Below, piece by piece: positions 28,934-37,561 of a DNA stretch of 43,376 bases. The notes under the pieces are model-generated. The model made no database searches, was not told the DNA's origin, and was given only the letters and a program-made list of their open reading frames with translations. The stretch comes from an uncultured Opitutia bacterium (lineage in GTDB: Bacteria > Verrucomicrobiota > Verrucomicrobiia > Opitutales > Opitutaceae): NCBI GenBank assembly GCA_903896015.1, contig CAITWF010000024.1, positions 1-43,376 on the forward strand, in the 5' to 3' direction. The position numbers and the translations under genes are program-made. Positions within the stretch are counted from its first letter, which is position 1. The number at the start of each line of letters is the position of its first letter.

Positions 28934-30565
28934 GTGAAAACGCCCCGCATCGTTCTCCCCGCGATCGCCCTCGCGCTCGCGGTCACACTCTCCGCCGTGC
29001 AAGATCCCACCGAGGGTTCGCTCAACAAGCCCGAGCGCCTCGAATGGTTTCGGGATCAGGGCTTCGGGCTTTTCATCCACTGGAACGTCGACTCGCAGCT
29101 CGGCACCGTGATCTCCCACTCGCTCGTCGGCGCGTCCGACGATTACGTCGCGCGCTACTACGCGGAGCTTCCGCGGACGTTCAACCCGCGCAAATTTCAT
29201 CCCGAGGATTGGGCCGCACTCGCGAAGCTCGCGGGCATTCGCTATGTTGTGCTCACGGCGAAACATCACTCCGGGTTTTGCCTCTGGCCGTCGCAAACGA
29301 CCGACTTCACCATCGCCAACACGCCCTTCAAGCGCGATCTCACCGGCGAAATCGTGGACGCGTTCCGCGCCCAGGGCATTGCGCCCGGTTTCTATCACTC
29401 TCCCGACGATTTTTGGTGGCTCTGGAAAAACAGCATCCCAATCCAGCGCGGCGTCCCCGGCGTGCAGCCTGCGCAAAATCCCGGCCTGTTGAAGCACGAC
29501 CAACAGCAAATCCGCGAGTTGCTCACGAACTACGGCCCGATCGATCTGATTTTTTTCGACGGCGAGCCGCAGGGTCTGCGCGAGGTCGCGTGGCAAACCC
29601 AACCCAACATCGTCGTGACCCGCGGCGCCATTCCGACGCCCGAGCAAAATATCCCCGGCGTTCCGCTCGACGGCGCATGGGAGTCCTGCATTACGATGGG
29701 CCATGGTTGGGGATATCAGCCGACGCTTGAGACCTACAAGTCCGGCGGGCAGTGCATCTCGCTCCTGATTGAGACGCGCGCGAAAGGCGGCAATCTCCTC
29801 CTCAACGTGGGCCCGAAACCCGACGGCGAACTCCCGATCGAGCAGGAGGATCGCCTCCGCGAGATCGCGCTGTGGATGTTCGTCAATCAGGAGTGCATCT
29901 ACGCCGTGCGTCCGTGGGTCATCACCAACGAGCGCAACCTCTGGTTCACGAAGCGCAAAGACGCCGACACGCTCTACGCGATCGTCCAACGCGCGACGCC
30001 GTGGCCTGACGGCACGTGGCAGGATTTCGTTTTGAAATCCGTCCGGGCCACACCACAAACCGAAGTCTCCGTCCTCGGCCAGAACGACAAGGTGCTCGAA
30101 TACCAGCCCACCGTCGATCCGAAGACTACCTACGAGCAAAAGACCGACGGCCTGCACGTCCGCGCCATGCACACGCAGCGCCTCCACGACGATCGCAAAT
30201 GGCCCAACCCGATCGTGCTCAAGCTCACGCACGTGCAGCCCGCACTCACGCCGCCGCGCATCGACACCACCAAGGCCGGCTTCGACGCAAAAACGCGAGC
30301 CGTCGTCTGCGAGGGCAACCTCCTCGATCTCGGTGATGCCGCTTCGCTCACCGTCGGCTTCGAATACCGCGACATTACCGGCCTCGACCTCAACGACCGC
30401 CCCGATAAGTGGACTGCGGTGCCCGTCGGCGCGCGATCCGCAAAGGGAAAATTCACAGCCACCGCGGAAGGCTTAGCCCCGGGGCACACCTACGAATTCC
30501 GCGCCGTTGCGCAGCACCCGTTGCTGCCGCTCTACGGCCGCGACTTGCGCGTGCGCGTTCCGTAA
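28934..30565 (+). CDS. Alpha-L-fucosidase, GH29, exported
   Basis: The gene starts with GTG at 28934 and encodes 543 residues with a signal peptide. The GH29 barrel shows EWFRDQGFGLFIHWNVDSQLG, FHPEDWAALAKLAGIRYVVLTAKHHSGFCLWPS and NYGPIDLIFFDGEP, where Asp209 is the expected catalytic nucleophile. Further typical segments are WESCITMGHGWGYQP and KGGNLLLNVGPKPDGELP. The C-terminal 200 residues form beta-sandwich and fibronectin-like domains. GH29 enzymes release terminal alpha-L-fucose from glycans with retention of configuration. The usual KHHDGF motif reads KHHSGF here. The product would feed the sugar dehydrogenase encoded 19 bp downstream, which supports an L-fucose catabolic role. Confidence 0.93.
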   Translation: MKTPRIVLPAIALALAVTLSAVQDPTEGSLNKPERLEWFRDQGFGLFIHWNVDSQLGTVISHSLVGASDDYVARYYAELPRTFNPRKFHPEDWAALAKLAGIRYVVLTAKHHSGFCLWPSQTTDFTIANTPFKRDLTGEIVDAFRAQGIAPGFYHSPDDFWWLWKNSIPIQRGVPGVQPAQNPGLLKHDQQQIRELLTNYGPIDLIFFDGEPQGLREVAWQTQPNIVVTRGAIPTPEQNIPGVPLDGAWESCITMGHGWGYQPTLETYKSGGQCISLLIETRAKGGNLLLNVGPKPDGELPIEQEDRLREIALWMFVNQECIYAVRPWVITNERNLWFTKRKDADTLYAIVQRATPWPDGTWQDFVLKSVRATPQTEVSVLGQNDKVLEYQPTVDPKTTYEQKTDGLHVRAMHTQRLHDDRKWPNPIVLKLTHVQPALTPPRIDTTKAGFDAKTRAVVCEGNLLDLGDAASLTVGFEYRDITGLDLNDRPDKWTAVPVGARSAKGKFTATAEGLAPGHTYEFRAVAQHPLLPLYGRDLRVRVP

Positions 30566-30584
30566 GTTTTGCTCGCGGCCGCCC

Positions 30585-31538
30585 ATGCACTACCGCGCGC
30601 TCGGCCACACCGGCCTCGAAGTCTCCGTCCTCAGTTTCGGCGCGTCGTCGCTTGGCGGCGTGTTTCACGCCACCGACGACGACGAGTCGATCCGCACCGT
30701 TCGCACTGCGCTCGATCTTGGCGTCAACTTCCTCGACACGTCTCCTTACTATGGCGCGACACGGTCCGAGTCGGTCCTCGGCCGCGCGCTTCGCGGCGTG
30801 CCGCGTGAGAGCTACATCCTCGCCACCAAGGTCGGCCAATACAACAACGGCGAATTCGATTTCTCGGCCGCCCGCGTCACCCGATCGCTCGACGAAAGCT
30901 GCGCCCGCCTCGGTACCGATTACATCGATCTGCTGCAGTGCCACGACATCGAGTTCACCGATCTCAACCAGATCGTAGATGAAACGCTGCCCGCCCTCGT
31001 GAAACTACGTGAGGCCGGCCGCATCGGCCACATTGGCATTACGGGCCTGCCGCTGAAAATTTTTTCTGGCGTGCTCGATCGCACCGCGCCCGGCGTCGTC
31101 GAAACGATTCTTTCGTTCTGCCGCTACGAACTCAACGACACCGCGCTCGATTCGCTCGTGCCCTATCTCCGCGAAAAGAAGGTCGGCATCATCAACGCCT
31201 CACCCACCGGCATGGGCCTGCTCACGCCGCGCGGCGTCCCCTCGTGGCACCCCGCCCCGCCCGCGATGGTCGCCGGCGCGCGTCGCGCCGTGGAGTATTG
31301 CCAGTCAGTCGGCGCCGATATCGTGAAGCTCGCGCTGCAATTCTGCGTCGTGCATCCGGCGTTCGCCACGACACTCGTCGGCACCGCGAACCCCGAGACC
31401 ATACGCGAGAACGTCGCGCACATCGAGGCGCCGCTCGATTTTGCGCTCATGGCGAAGGTGCTCGAAATCCTGCGCCCGATCCACAATCACAACTTCACCC
31501 GCGGCCGCCCAGAGAACCGCGATCCGATCATCGCCTGA
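30585..31538 (+). CDS. Aldo/keto reductase, L-galactose / L-fucose dehydrogenase type
   Basis: The ATG at 30585 gives 317 residues. The AKR tetrad is visible: Asp51, Tyr56, Lys82 and His120 (DTSPYYG, ATKVG, LQCHDIEF). Long stretches match the plant L-galactose dehydrogenase pattern from memory: the LLQCHDIEFTDLNQIVDET region, IGITGLPLKIF, and ASPTGMGLLTPRGVPSWHPA. These enzymes oxidise L-galactose, and bacterial relatives L-fucose, to the lactone with NAD(P). L-fucose and L-galactose differ only at C6, so next to a fucosidase the substrate is probably L-fucose. It is 19 bp after the fucosidase and 4 bp before the next dehydrogenase, a clear operon position. It acts in the cytoplasm. Confidence 0.9.
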   Translation: MHYRALGHTGLEVSVLSFGASSLGGVFHATDDDESIRTVRTALDLGVNFLDTSPYYGATRSESVLGRALRGVPRESYILATKVGQYNNGEFDFSAARVTRSLDESCARLGTDYIDLLQCHDIEFTDLNQIVDETLPALVKLREAGRIGHIGITGLPLKIFSGVLDRTAPGVVETILSFCRYELNDTALDSLVPYLREKKVGIINASPTGMGLLTPRGVPSWHPAPPAMVAGARRAVEYCQSVGADIVKLALQFCVVHPAFATTLVGTANPETIRENVAHIEAPLDFALMAKVLEILRPIHNHNFTRGRPENRDPIIA

Positions 31539-31542
31539 CGCT

Positions 31543-32556
31543 ATGCTCCAAATTACGCTCGACGAACCGCGAATATTTTCCGCGCGCACCGATGCGCCCG
31601 ACCCAAAGCCCGCGCCCGGCGAGGCGCTCGTGCGCGTGCATCGCATCGGCGTCTGCGGCACCGACCTCCACGCGTTCGCCGGCCGGCAGCCGTTCTTCAA
31701 CTATCCGCGCATCCTCGGCCACGAGCTCGGAGTCGAAGTCATCGATCCCGGCAGCGATCCGCACGGTTTGAAGGCAGGTGATCGTTGCTCGCTCGAACCC
31801 TATCTCAACTGTGGCCACTGCATCGCGTGCCGGCGCGGAAAACCGAACTGCTGTACGTCGCTCAACGTGCTCGGCGTCCACAGCGACGGCGGCATGCGCC
31901 CGTTCTTGGCCGTGCCCGCGCGCAAACTCCACCGCTCCGCGAAACTTGACTACGAGCAACTCGCGCTCGTCGAAACGCTCGGCATAGGCGCCCACGCGGT
32001 CGAGCGCGCCGAAATCAAGCCGGACGATTTCGTCCTCGTCATCGGCGCCGGTCCAATCGGTTTAAGCGTAATCCAGTTTGCACTCGTTACCGGCGCGACG
32101 GTCGCGGTGATGGACGTGAGCGAGTCGCGCCTCACGTTTTGCCGCGATCAACTCGGCGTGAAGCACACCCTCACACCCACTGAGTCACCGGCCAAGTTGA
32201 AGGAAATCTTCGGTGGCGATCTACCGACGATCGTGCTTGATGCGACCGGCAACGCCGGCTCGATGGCCGGCACGTTCGACCTCATCGCACACGGCGGGCG
32301 GATCGTATTTGTCGGTCTGTTTCAAGGCGACGTCTCGTTCAACGATCCAAATTTCCACCGCCGCGAAATCACCGTCTGCGCCAGCCGCAACGCCGTGCCT
32401 CAGACATTCCGCGACATCATCGCGCTGATCGAAGCCGGCCGGATTGACACGCGCCCGTGGATCACTCACCGCTTCGCTCTGGTCGATACGCCGAAACTTT
32501 TTCCCGAAAAAATCGCCGGCAACCCCGCCGTCCTGAAAGCGATGATCGAAGTCTGA
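31543..32556 (+). CDS. Zinc-dependent alcohol dehydrogenase (MDR superfamily)
   Basis: The ATG at 31543 gives 337 residues. Catalytic-zinc ligands are in GVCGTDLH (Cys38) and GHELG (His60, Glu61). Structural-zinc cysteines are at 90, 93, 96 and 104 (NCGHCIACRRGKPNCC). The coenzyme fold shows VIGAGPIGLSVIQFA and then VMDVSESRL, where the Asp after the second strand suggests NAD rather than NADP. It is close to sorbitol, threonine and galactitol dehydrogenases. Placed 4 bp after the L-fucose-type dehydrogenase, it probably oxidises a hydroxyl of a fuconate-derived intermediate, such as 2-keto-3-deoxy-L-fuconate, but this is inferred. No lactonase or fuconate dehydratase is nearby. Confidence 0.92.
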   Translation: MLQITLDEPRIFSARTDAPDPKPAPGEALVRVHRIGVCGTDLHAFAGRQPFFNYPRILGHELGVEVIDPGSDPHGLKAGDRCSLEPYLNCGHCIACRRGKPNCCTSLNVLGVHSDGGMRPFLAVPARKLHRSAKLDYEQLALVETLGIGAHAVERAEIKPDDFVLVIGAGPIGLSVIQFALVTGATVAVMDVSESRLTFCRDQLGVKHTLTPTESPAKLKEIFGGDLPTIVLDATGNAGSMAGTFDLIAHGGRIVFVGLFQGDVSFNDPNFHRREITVCASRNAVPQTFRDIIALIEAGRIDTRPWITHRFALVDTPKLFPEKIAGNPAVLKAMIEV

Positions 32557-32573
32557 AAAATCCATTTTTCGCC

Positions 32574-33449
32574 ATGAGTTCTCCGCGCGTCGCGTTTCTC
32601 GGTCTCGGCATCATGGGCACCAACATGGCACGCCGGCTCGTCGACGCGGGTTGCGCGCTCACCGTCTACAATCGCAACCGAGCCAAGTCCGCAGCGATCG
32701 CGGGAGCACGCGTGGCCGCCACGCCGCGTGAGGCGGCGGCGGGAGCGGAATTCGTGATCTGCATGGTGGCGGACGATGTCGCCTCGCGCGCAATGTGGCT
32801 CGGCGCGGACGGCGCACTCGCCGGCACGGCGCATGGTGCGGTGCTGGCGGATTGCAGCACGCTCACCGTCGCGTGGGTGAACGAACTCGCCGCGGTGGCA
32901 TCGGCGCACGATTGCGATTTTCTCGATGCACCGGTGACCGGCAGCAAAGTTCAGTCGGCAGCGGGCGAGCTTAATTTTCTCGTCGGCGGCTCCGCCGAGG
33001 CCCTGGCAAAACTTCGCCCGGTGCTCGCGCCGATGAGCAAGAGTGTCATGCACCTCGGCCCAACCGGAAGTGGCGCGCTTATCAAGCTCATCAACAATTT
33101 TGTGTGCGGCGTGCAGGTCGCCGCGCTGGCCGAGGCGCTCGCCTGGATCGAGCGCAGCGGGATCGAACGTGCGCAGGCGCTCGCCGTCCTAACCGAGGGC
33201 GCACCGGGCAGCCCATTGGTGAAGGTGCTTTCGGCACGAATGACGGCCGCCGACTATACGCCGAATTTTCTGCTCAAGCTGATGGCGAAGGATCTCGACT
33301 ACGCGCTCATGGAGGGCCGCGCGGCCGGGCACGCTCCGGCCACGGCCGCGGCTGCGCTTGGGCTGTTCCGCGGCGCGATCGCGGCGGGCCACGGCGATCA
33401 AGATATGTCGGCGGTGATCGAACCGTTGCGAAAAAACTCTCCAGGCTGA
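32574..33449 (+). CDS. Beta-hydroxyacid dehydrogenase (3-hydroxyisobutyrate dehydrogenase family)
   Basis: The ATG at 32574 gives 291 residues. The Rossmann motif FLGLGIMGTNMARRL is at 8-22, followed by VYNRNRAKS, which suggests NADP preference. The substrate-binding motif DAPVTGSK (118-125) and the catalytic Lys171 in GALIKLINNF are present. The family includes tartronate semialdehyde reductase, 3-hydroxyisobutyrate dehydrogenase and glyoxylate or succinate semialdehyde reductases. It follows the zinc dehydrogenase after 17 bp. A role in reducing a lactaldehyde or semialdehyde product of fucose breakdown is plausible but unproven. Confidence 0.93.
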   Translation: MSSPRVAFLGLGIMGTNMARRLVDAGCALTVYNRNRAKSAAIAGARVAATPREAAAGAEFVICMVADDVASRAMWLGADGALAGTAHGAVLADCSTLTVAWVNELAAVASAHDCDFLDAPVTGSKVQSAAGELNFLVGGSAEALAKLRPVLAPMSKSVMHLGPTGSGALIKLINNFVCGVQVAALAEALAWIERSGIERAQALAVLTEGAPGSPLVKVLSARMTAADYTPNFLLKLMAKDLDYALMEGRAAGHAPATAAAALGLFRGAIAAGHGDQDMSAVIEPLRKNSPG

Positions 33450-33517
33450 ACTGCGGGCGGATTTCCGGAAAGCGGTGTTGCCATCGCCGCGGCGACCGCG
33501 CTGCATCGGCGTACCCC

Positions 33518-34870
33518 ATGCGCCTCACCCCGGACGAGCTGAGTTCCGCGCGCGCCGCCGCGTCGATCAATCCCGGGCCATCGCGCGCGCGGCATGTGGT
33601 CGTCGGATTCGTGTTGTTGCTCGCGATCATCACGTACGTCGATCGCGTGTGCATATCCCAGACTGCGGGCAATATCCGGCACGATCTGGGGTTAAATGAG
33701 AAGCAGATGGGCTGGGTGTTCGCGGCGTTTGGGCTGGCATATGCGCTGTTCGAAATTCCCGCCGGCTGGCTCGGCGATCGGTTCGGGCCACGCGGCGTGC
33801 TGATGAAAGTCGTCGTGATGTGGTCGATGTTCACCGCAGCGACAGGTGCCGCATGGAATTTTACCTCGCTGATCGTTTGCCGGATTTTATTTGGAGCCGG
33901 CGAGGCGGGCTGTTTTCCGAACGCGACCAAAATTTTTTCGATCTGGCTGCCAACGACCGAGCGCACGCGCGCGCAATCGTTGCTCTGGCTGGCGGCGCGG
34001 TGGGGCGGCGCCTTCACGCCGCTGATCGTGACGGCCGTGCTGGCGGTGCTGAACTGGCGATGGACCTTCGCATTTTTCGGCATCGTGGGTGTGGTTTGGG
34101 CGGTCGCGTTTTACCGCTGGTTTCGTGATCGGCCCCGCGAGCACCCGTCCGTCAACGCCGCCGAGCTCGCGCTCATGGACGGCGCGGAGCGCAACGCGCC
34201 GTGCCACGCGCCGATCCCCTGGGGAACGCTGCTGCGCAGCCGCACAGTCTGGCTGCTGTGGCTGCAATATTTCGGCCTGTCGTATGGCTGGTATTTTTAT
34301 GTTACGTGGCTGCCGACCTACTTGCGCGAGGCGCGTCACGTGCCGCTTGAGAAGAGCGCCGTCCTCGCGGGCCTTCCGCTTTTTTTCGGCGGCTTCGGCT
34401 GCCTCGCCGGCGGCTGGGCGGCTCGCCGCCTCGGAGAAAAATGGCGCGATGTCGGACGTGCCCGGCGCGCAGTGTGTTCTGCGGGCCTCTTCGGCGCCGC
34501 CGCGATGATTGTGGTCGCCAGCAAAATCGATCAACCGCTCTGGGCGATGGTCGCGCTCGGCCTCGCGAGTTTTGCCAACGACGTGACCCTCGCTCCTTGC
34601 TGGGTGTCATGCATGGATGTCGGCGGCCGGCTCGCGGGATCGCTTTCGGGGAGCATGAACATGATGGGAAACTTTGGCGGCGCGCTCGGGCCGCTCGTCG
34701 TCGGCTACATCCTCGATCGCGCCAAGCCGTCGCTGACCGCACCTCCGTCGATCGAAGGTTGGACGAATGCATTTCTCCTCGCCGCCGCCGTTTATGTCGT
34801 CGCCGGTCTCGCTTGGATTTTTCTCGATCCGGTTACGCCGCTTGAGCCGTCGACCAAACAAATGGCTTAA
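33518..34870 (+). CDS. MFS transporter, anion:cation symporter-like
   Basis: The ATG at 33518 gives 450 residues with about twelve membrane helices. Features of the ACS (hexuronate/sugar-acid) branch are YVDRVCISQTAGNIRHDLGLNEKQMGWVF in the first helix region, motif A as GWLGDRFGPRG, RILFGAGEAGCFPNATKIFSIWLPTTERTRAQ, and the second-half motif FGGFGCLAGGWAARRLG. These transporters usually import sugar acids such as hexuronates or aldonates with protons. In this context it could import L-fucose, fuconate or an oxidised sugar made in the periplasm by the quinoproteins. It closes the same-strand run that starts at the receptor, 68 bp after the previous gene. Confidence 0.92.
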   Translation: MRLTPDELSSARAAASINPGPSRARHVVVGFVLLLAIITYVDRVCISQTAGNIRHDLGLNEKQMGWVFAAFGLAYALFEIPAGWLGDRFGPRGVLMKVVVMWSMFTAATGAAWNFTSLIVCRILFGAGEAGCFPNATKIFSIWLPTTERTRAQSLLWLAARWGGAFTPLIVTAVLAVLNWRWTFAFFGIVGVVWAVAFYRWFRDRPREHPSVNAAELALMDGAERNAPCHAPIPWGTLLRSRTVWLLWLQYFGLSYGWYFYVTWLPTYLREARHVPLEKSAVLAGLPLFFGGFGCLAGGWAARRLGEKWRDVGRARRAVCSAGLFGAAAMIVVASKIDQPLWAMVALGLASFANDVTLAPCWVSCMDVGGRLAGSLSGSMNMMGNFGGALGPLVVGYILDRAKPSLTAPPSIEGWTNAFLLAAAVYVVAGLAWIFLDPVTPLEPSTKQMA

Positions 34871-34890
34871 GAATATGTCAGGCCAATTCA

Positions 34891-34909
34891 TGTAGGTGTT
34901 CGTCCTACA
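34891..34909. promoter_or_regulatory. Short inverted repeat between the MFS gene and the acyl cluster
   Basis: TGTAGG (34891-34896) and CCTACA (34904-34909) are exact inverted arms around a 7-base loop, in the A+T-richer 127-bp gap after the MFS gene. There is no T tract, so a classical terminator is unlikely. It may be an operator or weak hairpin. The gap also holds TACAAT (34979-34984), a possible -10 box just upstream of the acyl carrier protein start, without a convincing -35 box. Confidence 0.3.
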
Positions 34910-34997
34910 AAGGTATAGGACCGCAAAAACGCAGCCGATGCTTGTCTTTTCATTCGGATAGGAACACCGAGTGGTAGTTACAATTTATCGAATCGGT

Positions 34998-35369
34998 ATG
35001 ATCAACGCTCCGGTCGCTCAGAAACGCGTGCAAGAGTCGCTCGTGGGATTTCCCCCGCGAGTAACTTCGTCCTATCTCGCCTTTGCCGAGAGCGGCGATC
35101 TGACGAATCTCGACGTCGTCGTCCTCGGTGTGCTCCAGTTTTATCTCGCGAAAAAACCTGCGGTGCCCCTCGAAGAAATGGCCGGCACCACCCGCCTCGT
35201 CGAAGATCTTGGCTGTGACTCGCTGACCATGATGGACACCGTCTTCATGGTCGAAACACTCTTCGATATCAAACTCGACGACACCGAACTCACGCAGCTG
35301 GGCACGCTCGACGAGTTGCGCGCACACCTGCGCCGCCACGTCCAAGGCCACACTGCATCGGCTGCGTAA
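34998..35369 (+). CDS. Acyl carrier protein with N-terminal extension
   Basis: The ATG at 34998 gives 123 residues; a GTG at 34971 is an alternative. The C-terminal 80 residues are a normal acyl carrier fold with the phosphopantetheine site LGCDSLTMMD (Ser75) and the acidic helix VETLFDIKLDDTEL. The first 45 residues (INAPVAQKRVQESLVGFPP...) are extra compared with the usual 75-85-residue carrier proteins. It should be modified by a phosphopantetheinyl transferase and carry acyl intermediates in the cytoplasm. It lies 10 bp before the ketosynthase and opens the eight-gene cluster, so it is probably a dedicated carrier and not the housekeeping AcpP. Confidence 0.88.
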   Translation: MINAPVAQKRVQESLVGFPPRVTSSYLAFAESGDLTNLDVVVLGVLQFYLAKKPAVPLEEMAGTTRLVEDLGCDSLTMMDTVFMVETLFDIKLDDTELTQLGTLDELRAHLRRHVQGHTASAA

Positions 35370-35379
35370 GGCTCGCGCC

Positions 35380-36651
35380 ATGTCAGCGCCGCGCGTCGTC
35401 GTCTCGGGACTCGGCTTCGTCACCAGCATCGGCAACGATCAACGCACGGTCGCTACGAGCCTGCGCGAACTTCGCTCCGGGATTGAGCGGGTCGACTTTT
35501 TGCCCGGCACCGATCTGCCGGTAAAAGTGGTCGGCACGCTCAAGGGTTTCGATACGGCCGCCGCGCAATGGCCCGGCTGGACCTGGCCGGAAGGTTACAC
35601 CTTCCCACGCGATCTCCTGCGCGGCATGGCCCCGCACGGCCTCTATGCCCTGTGCGCGACCGAGCAACTGATCGCCGATGCGAAGCTGACCGCGAATGAA
35701 CTTACCGCGGACGACACTGGGATGTTCTGCGCCTCGGCCGGATCGCCGCGCATGCTGCGCCAATTCGTCAATCAGATCCACGATTCGTGCGGCGCGCGCA
35801 TCCCGCCGATGGGTGTCGTCAGCACGATCGCGGGCACGCTGAATTTCAACCTCGCCGCGCACTACGGCGTCCGCGGCGCCGTCGCCGGATTCGTCTCGGC
35901 CTGCGCCTCCGCTACGCAGGCGCTCGGCTACGCTTGCGACGAAATCAAACTCGGCCGTCAGCGCCGCGTGCTCGTCATCGGCGGCGAGGATGTAAATTTC
36001 GAATCGATCTTTCCGTTTCACGGGATGCGAGCGCTGTCACGCAACCCCGATCCCGCGCGCGCCTCGCGGCCCTTCGATCGCGCGCGCGACGGCTTTGTCG
36101 GCACGGGCGGCTCGGCGGCGTTGCTCCTCGAAGAGGCGGAGGCCGCCCAGGGGCGCGGCGCGCCGATTTACGCCGAACTCGTGGGCTGGGGCCAGTCCGC
36201 CGACGGTTACAACGTCGCCAACTCTGACCCCGACGGCCGCGGGCTTGCCGTCGCGATGCAGCGCGCCCTCGCCTCCGCGCACGTCGCCCCCGCAGAGATC
36301 GACTACATCAACGCCCACGCCACCTCGACGCCTGTCGGCGATGCCTCCGAGGCGCGCGCACTGCACACCGTATTCACGAGCGGCGGCGCTCACCCGGCCA
36401 TCAGCAGCACGAAGGCGCTCACCGGGCACGGACTGTCGTTCTCCGGCGCGATGGAAACCGCCTTCTGCGCGCTCGCGCTTCGTGACGGCTTCACACCCGG
36501 CGCCGCCAATCTCGACGATCCTGATCCGGTGTGCGAGGGACTTAACTTGCCGCGCGCCACGCTTCCCACCGGACCGCGCATGGTATTGAAAAATAGCAGC
36601 GGCTTCGGCGGCAGCAACGTCTGCCTCGTACTACGCCGCTGGGAAAATTAA
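35380..36651 (+). CDS. Beta-ketoacyl-ACP synthase, FabF-like
   Basis: This 423-residue condensing enzyme has the full catalytic triad of the FabB/FabF family: Cys175 (VSACASATQAL), His313 (NAHATSTPVGD) and His350 (STKALTGHGLSFSGAMET, with Lys345). The gatekeeper end KNSSGFGGSNVCLVLRR is also typical. It would add a two-carbon malonyl unit to an acyl-ACP. Differences from housekeeping FabF, such as a Trp-rich loop at 64-73 (WPGWTWPEGY) and the GLSFSG in place of the usual LLGAAG, point to a special substrate. With a dedicated carrier protein upstream and no ketoreductase, dehydratase or enoyl reductase in the cluster, the product may be a beta-keto acyl chain or a borrowed fatty acid intermediate. 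Confidence 0.93.
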   Translation: MSAPRVVVSGLGFVTSIGNDQRTVATSLRELRSGIERVDFLPGTDLPVKVVGTLKGFDTAAAQWPGWTWPEGYTFPRDLLRGMAPHGLYALCATEQLIADAKLTANELTADDTGMFCASAGSPRMLRQFVNQIHDSCGARIPPMGVVSTIAGTLNFNLAAHYGVRGAVAGFVSACASATQALGYACDEIKLGRQRRVLVIGGEDVNFESIFPFHGMRALSRNPDPARASRPFDRARDGFVGTGGSAALLLEEAEAAQGRGAPIYAELVGWGQSADGYNVANSDPDGRGLAVAMQRALASAHVAPAEIDYINAHATSTPVGDASEARALHTVFTSGGAHPAISSTKALTGHGLSFSGAMETAFCALALRDGFTPGAANLDDPDPVCEGLNLPRATLPTGPRMVLKNSSGFGGSNVCLVLRRWEN

Positions 36652-36688
36652 CTGGCACACCGCGCCACGAAGCAAAATCCTCTCCCGC

Positions 36689-37561
36689 GTGTCCGTCGTC
36701 TTCGCTTTTCGCACCGCCCTGAAATCGGCTACCACCGAACCCAAGCCGGGGCACTTCCTGCCCGGTCGGAACGGCCACGCCGTCCTCCTCGCGCACGGCC
36801 TCACCGGCACACCGACGGAAATGCGCTTCATCGCGTGGTTCCTGAACAACCAGGGCTACACCGTCTCGTGTCCGCGCCTCGCGAATCACGGCCAGTCGAT
36901 GGACGTGCTGAAGGTCACGCGCTGGGAGGAATTTTACGCCAGCGTGCGGCAGGCCTACGAAGAGTTGCGCCCGAATCATGAAAAGATTTTCGTCGGCGGA
37001 CTCTCGATGGGCGCGTTGCTCGCGCTGCTCCTCGCCGAGGAGTTTCCCAAAATCGCCGGCGTCAGTTGCCTTTCACCAACGCTTTTCTACGATGGCTGGA
37101 ACGTCCCGTGGTATCACTTCTTCCTGCCGCTCGGCTCACATACTCCTCTCCGAAATTTCACCTACTTCAAGGAGGAGCCGCCCTACGGCCTCAAGAACGA
37201 GCGCATCCGCGAAAAGGTCCACGAATTCTACCAACATGCGGACATCCACGACATGCATGACGTCGATCGCTTCGGTTATCCGTTTTTTCCCGTGCGCCTC
37301 CTCGCCGAACTCCAACGCCTCGTCACGCACATCGAAAAACGCCTGCCCAACATCGCCAGCCCCTGCCAGATCATCCAGGCGCGCCATGACGACATGAGCA
37401 GCGTGAAAAACGCCCAGCGCATCTACGACCGCGTCGCCTCGTCGCGAAAAGAGATCGTTTACCTAGAGAATTCTTACCATGTGATCACCGCCGATCAGGA
37501 GCGCGCGAAGGTCGCCCAAAGCATGCTGGATTTTTTCAACGCGGAGGTGCCGCATGCCTAG
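36689..37561 (+). CDS. Alpha/beta hydrolase, carboxylesterase or thioesterase-like
   Basis: The gene starts with GTG at 36689 and encodes 290 residues. It has the oxyanion segment LLAHGLTGTPTEMR, the nucleophile elbow GLSMGA (Ser106), an acid region ARHDDMSS (Asp234 or Asp235) and the catalytic His264 (NSYHVIT). The pattern is that of small carboxylesterases and monoacylglycerol lipases (Est30-like). There is no signal peptide, so it should act in the cytoplasm. Between a ketosynthase and a phosphatase gene, it most likely hydrolyses an acyl thioester from the carrier protein or an ester of the product. It overlaps the next gene by 8 bp, suggesting translational coupling. Confidence 0.9.
   Translation: MSVVFAFRTALKSATTEPKPGHFLPGRNGHAVLLAHGLTGTPTEMRFIAWFLNNQGYTVSCPRLANHGQSMDVLKVTRWEEFYASVRQAYEELRPNHEKIFVGGLSMGALLALLLAEEFPKIAGVSCLSPTLFYDGWNVPWYHFFLPLGSHTPLRNFTYFKEEPPYGLKNERIREKVHEFYQHADIHDMHDVDRFGYPFFPVRLLAELQRLVTHIEKRLPNIASPCQIIQARHDDMSSVKNAQRIYDRVASSRKEIVYLENSYHVITADQERAKVAQSMLDFFNAEVPHA

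Noticed and set aside
20856-34870. SusC/SusD-type locus
   Set aside because: The receptor has no SusD-like lipoprotein partner, so the Bacteroidetes-type label does not apply.
28934-34870. Bacterial microcompartment for fucose breakdown
   Set aside because: No shell-protein or fuculose-phosphate aldolase gene is present in the window.
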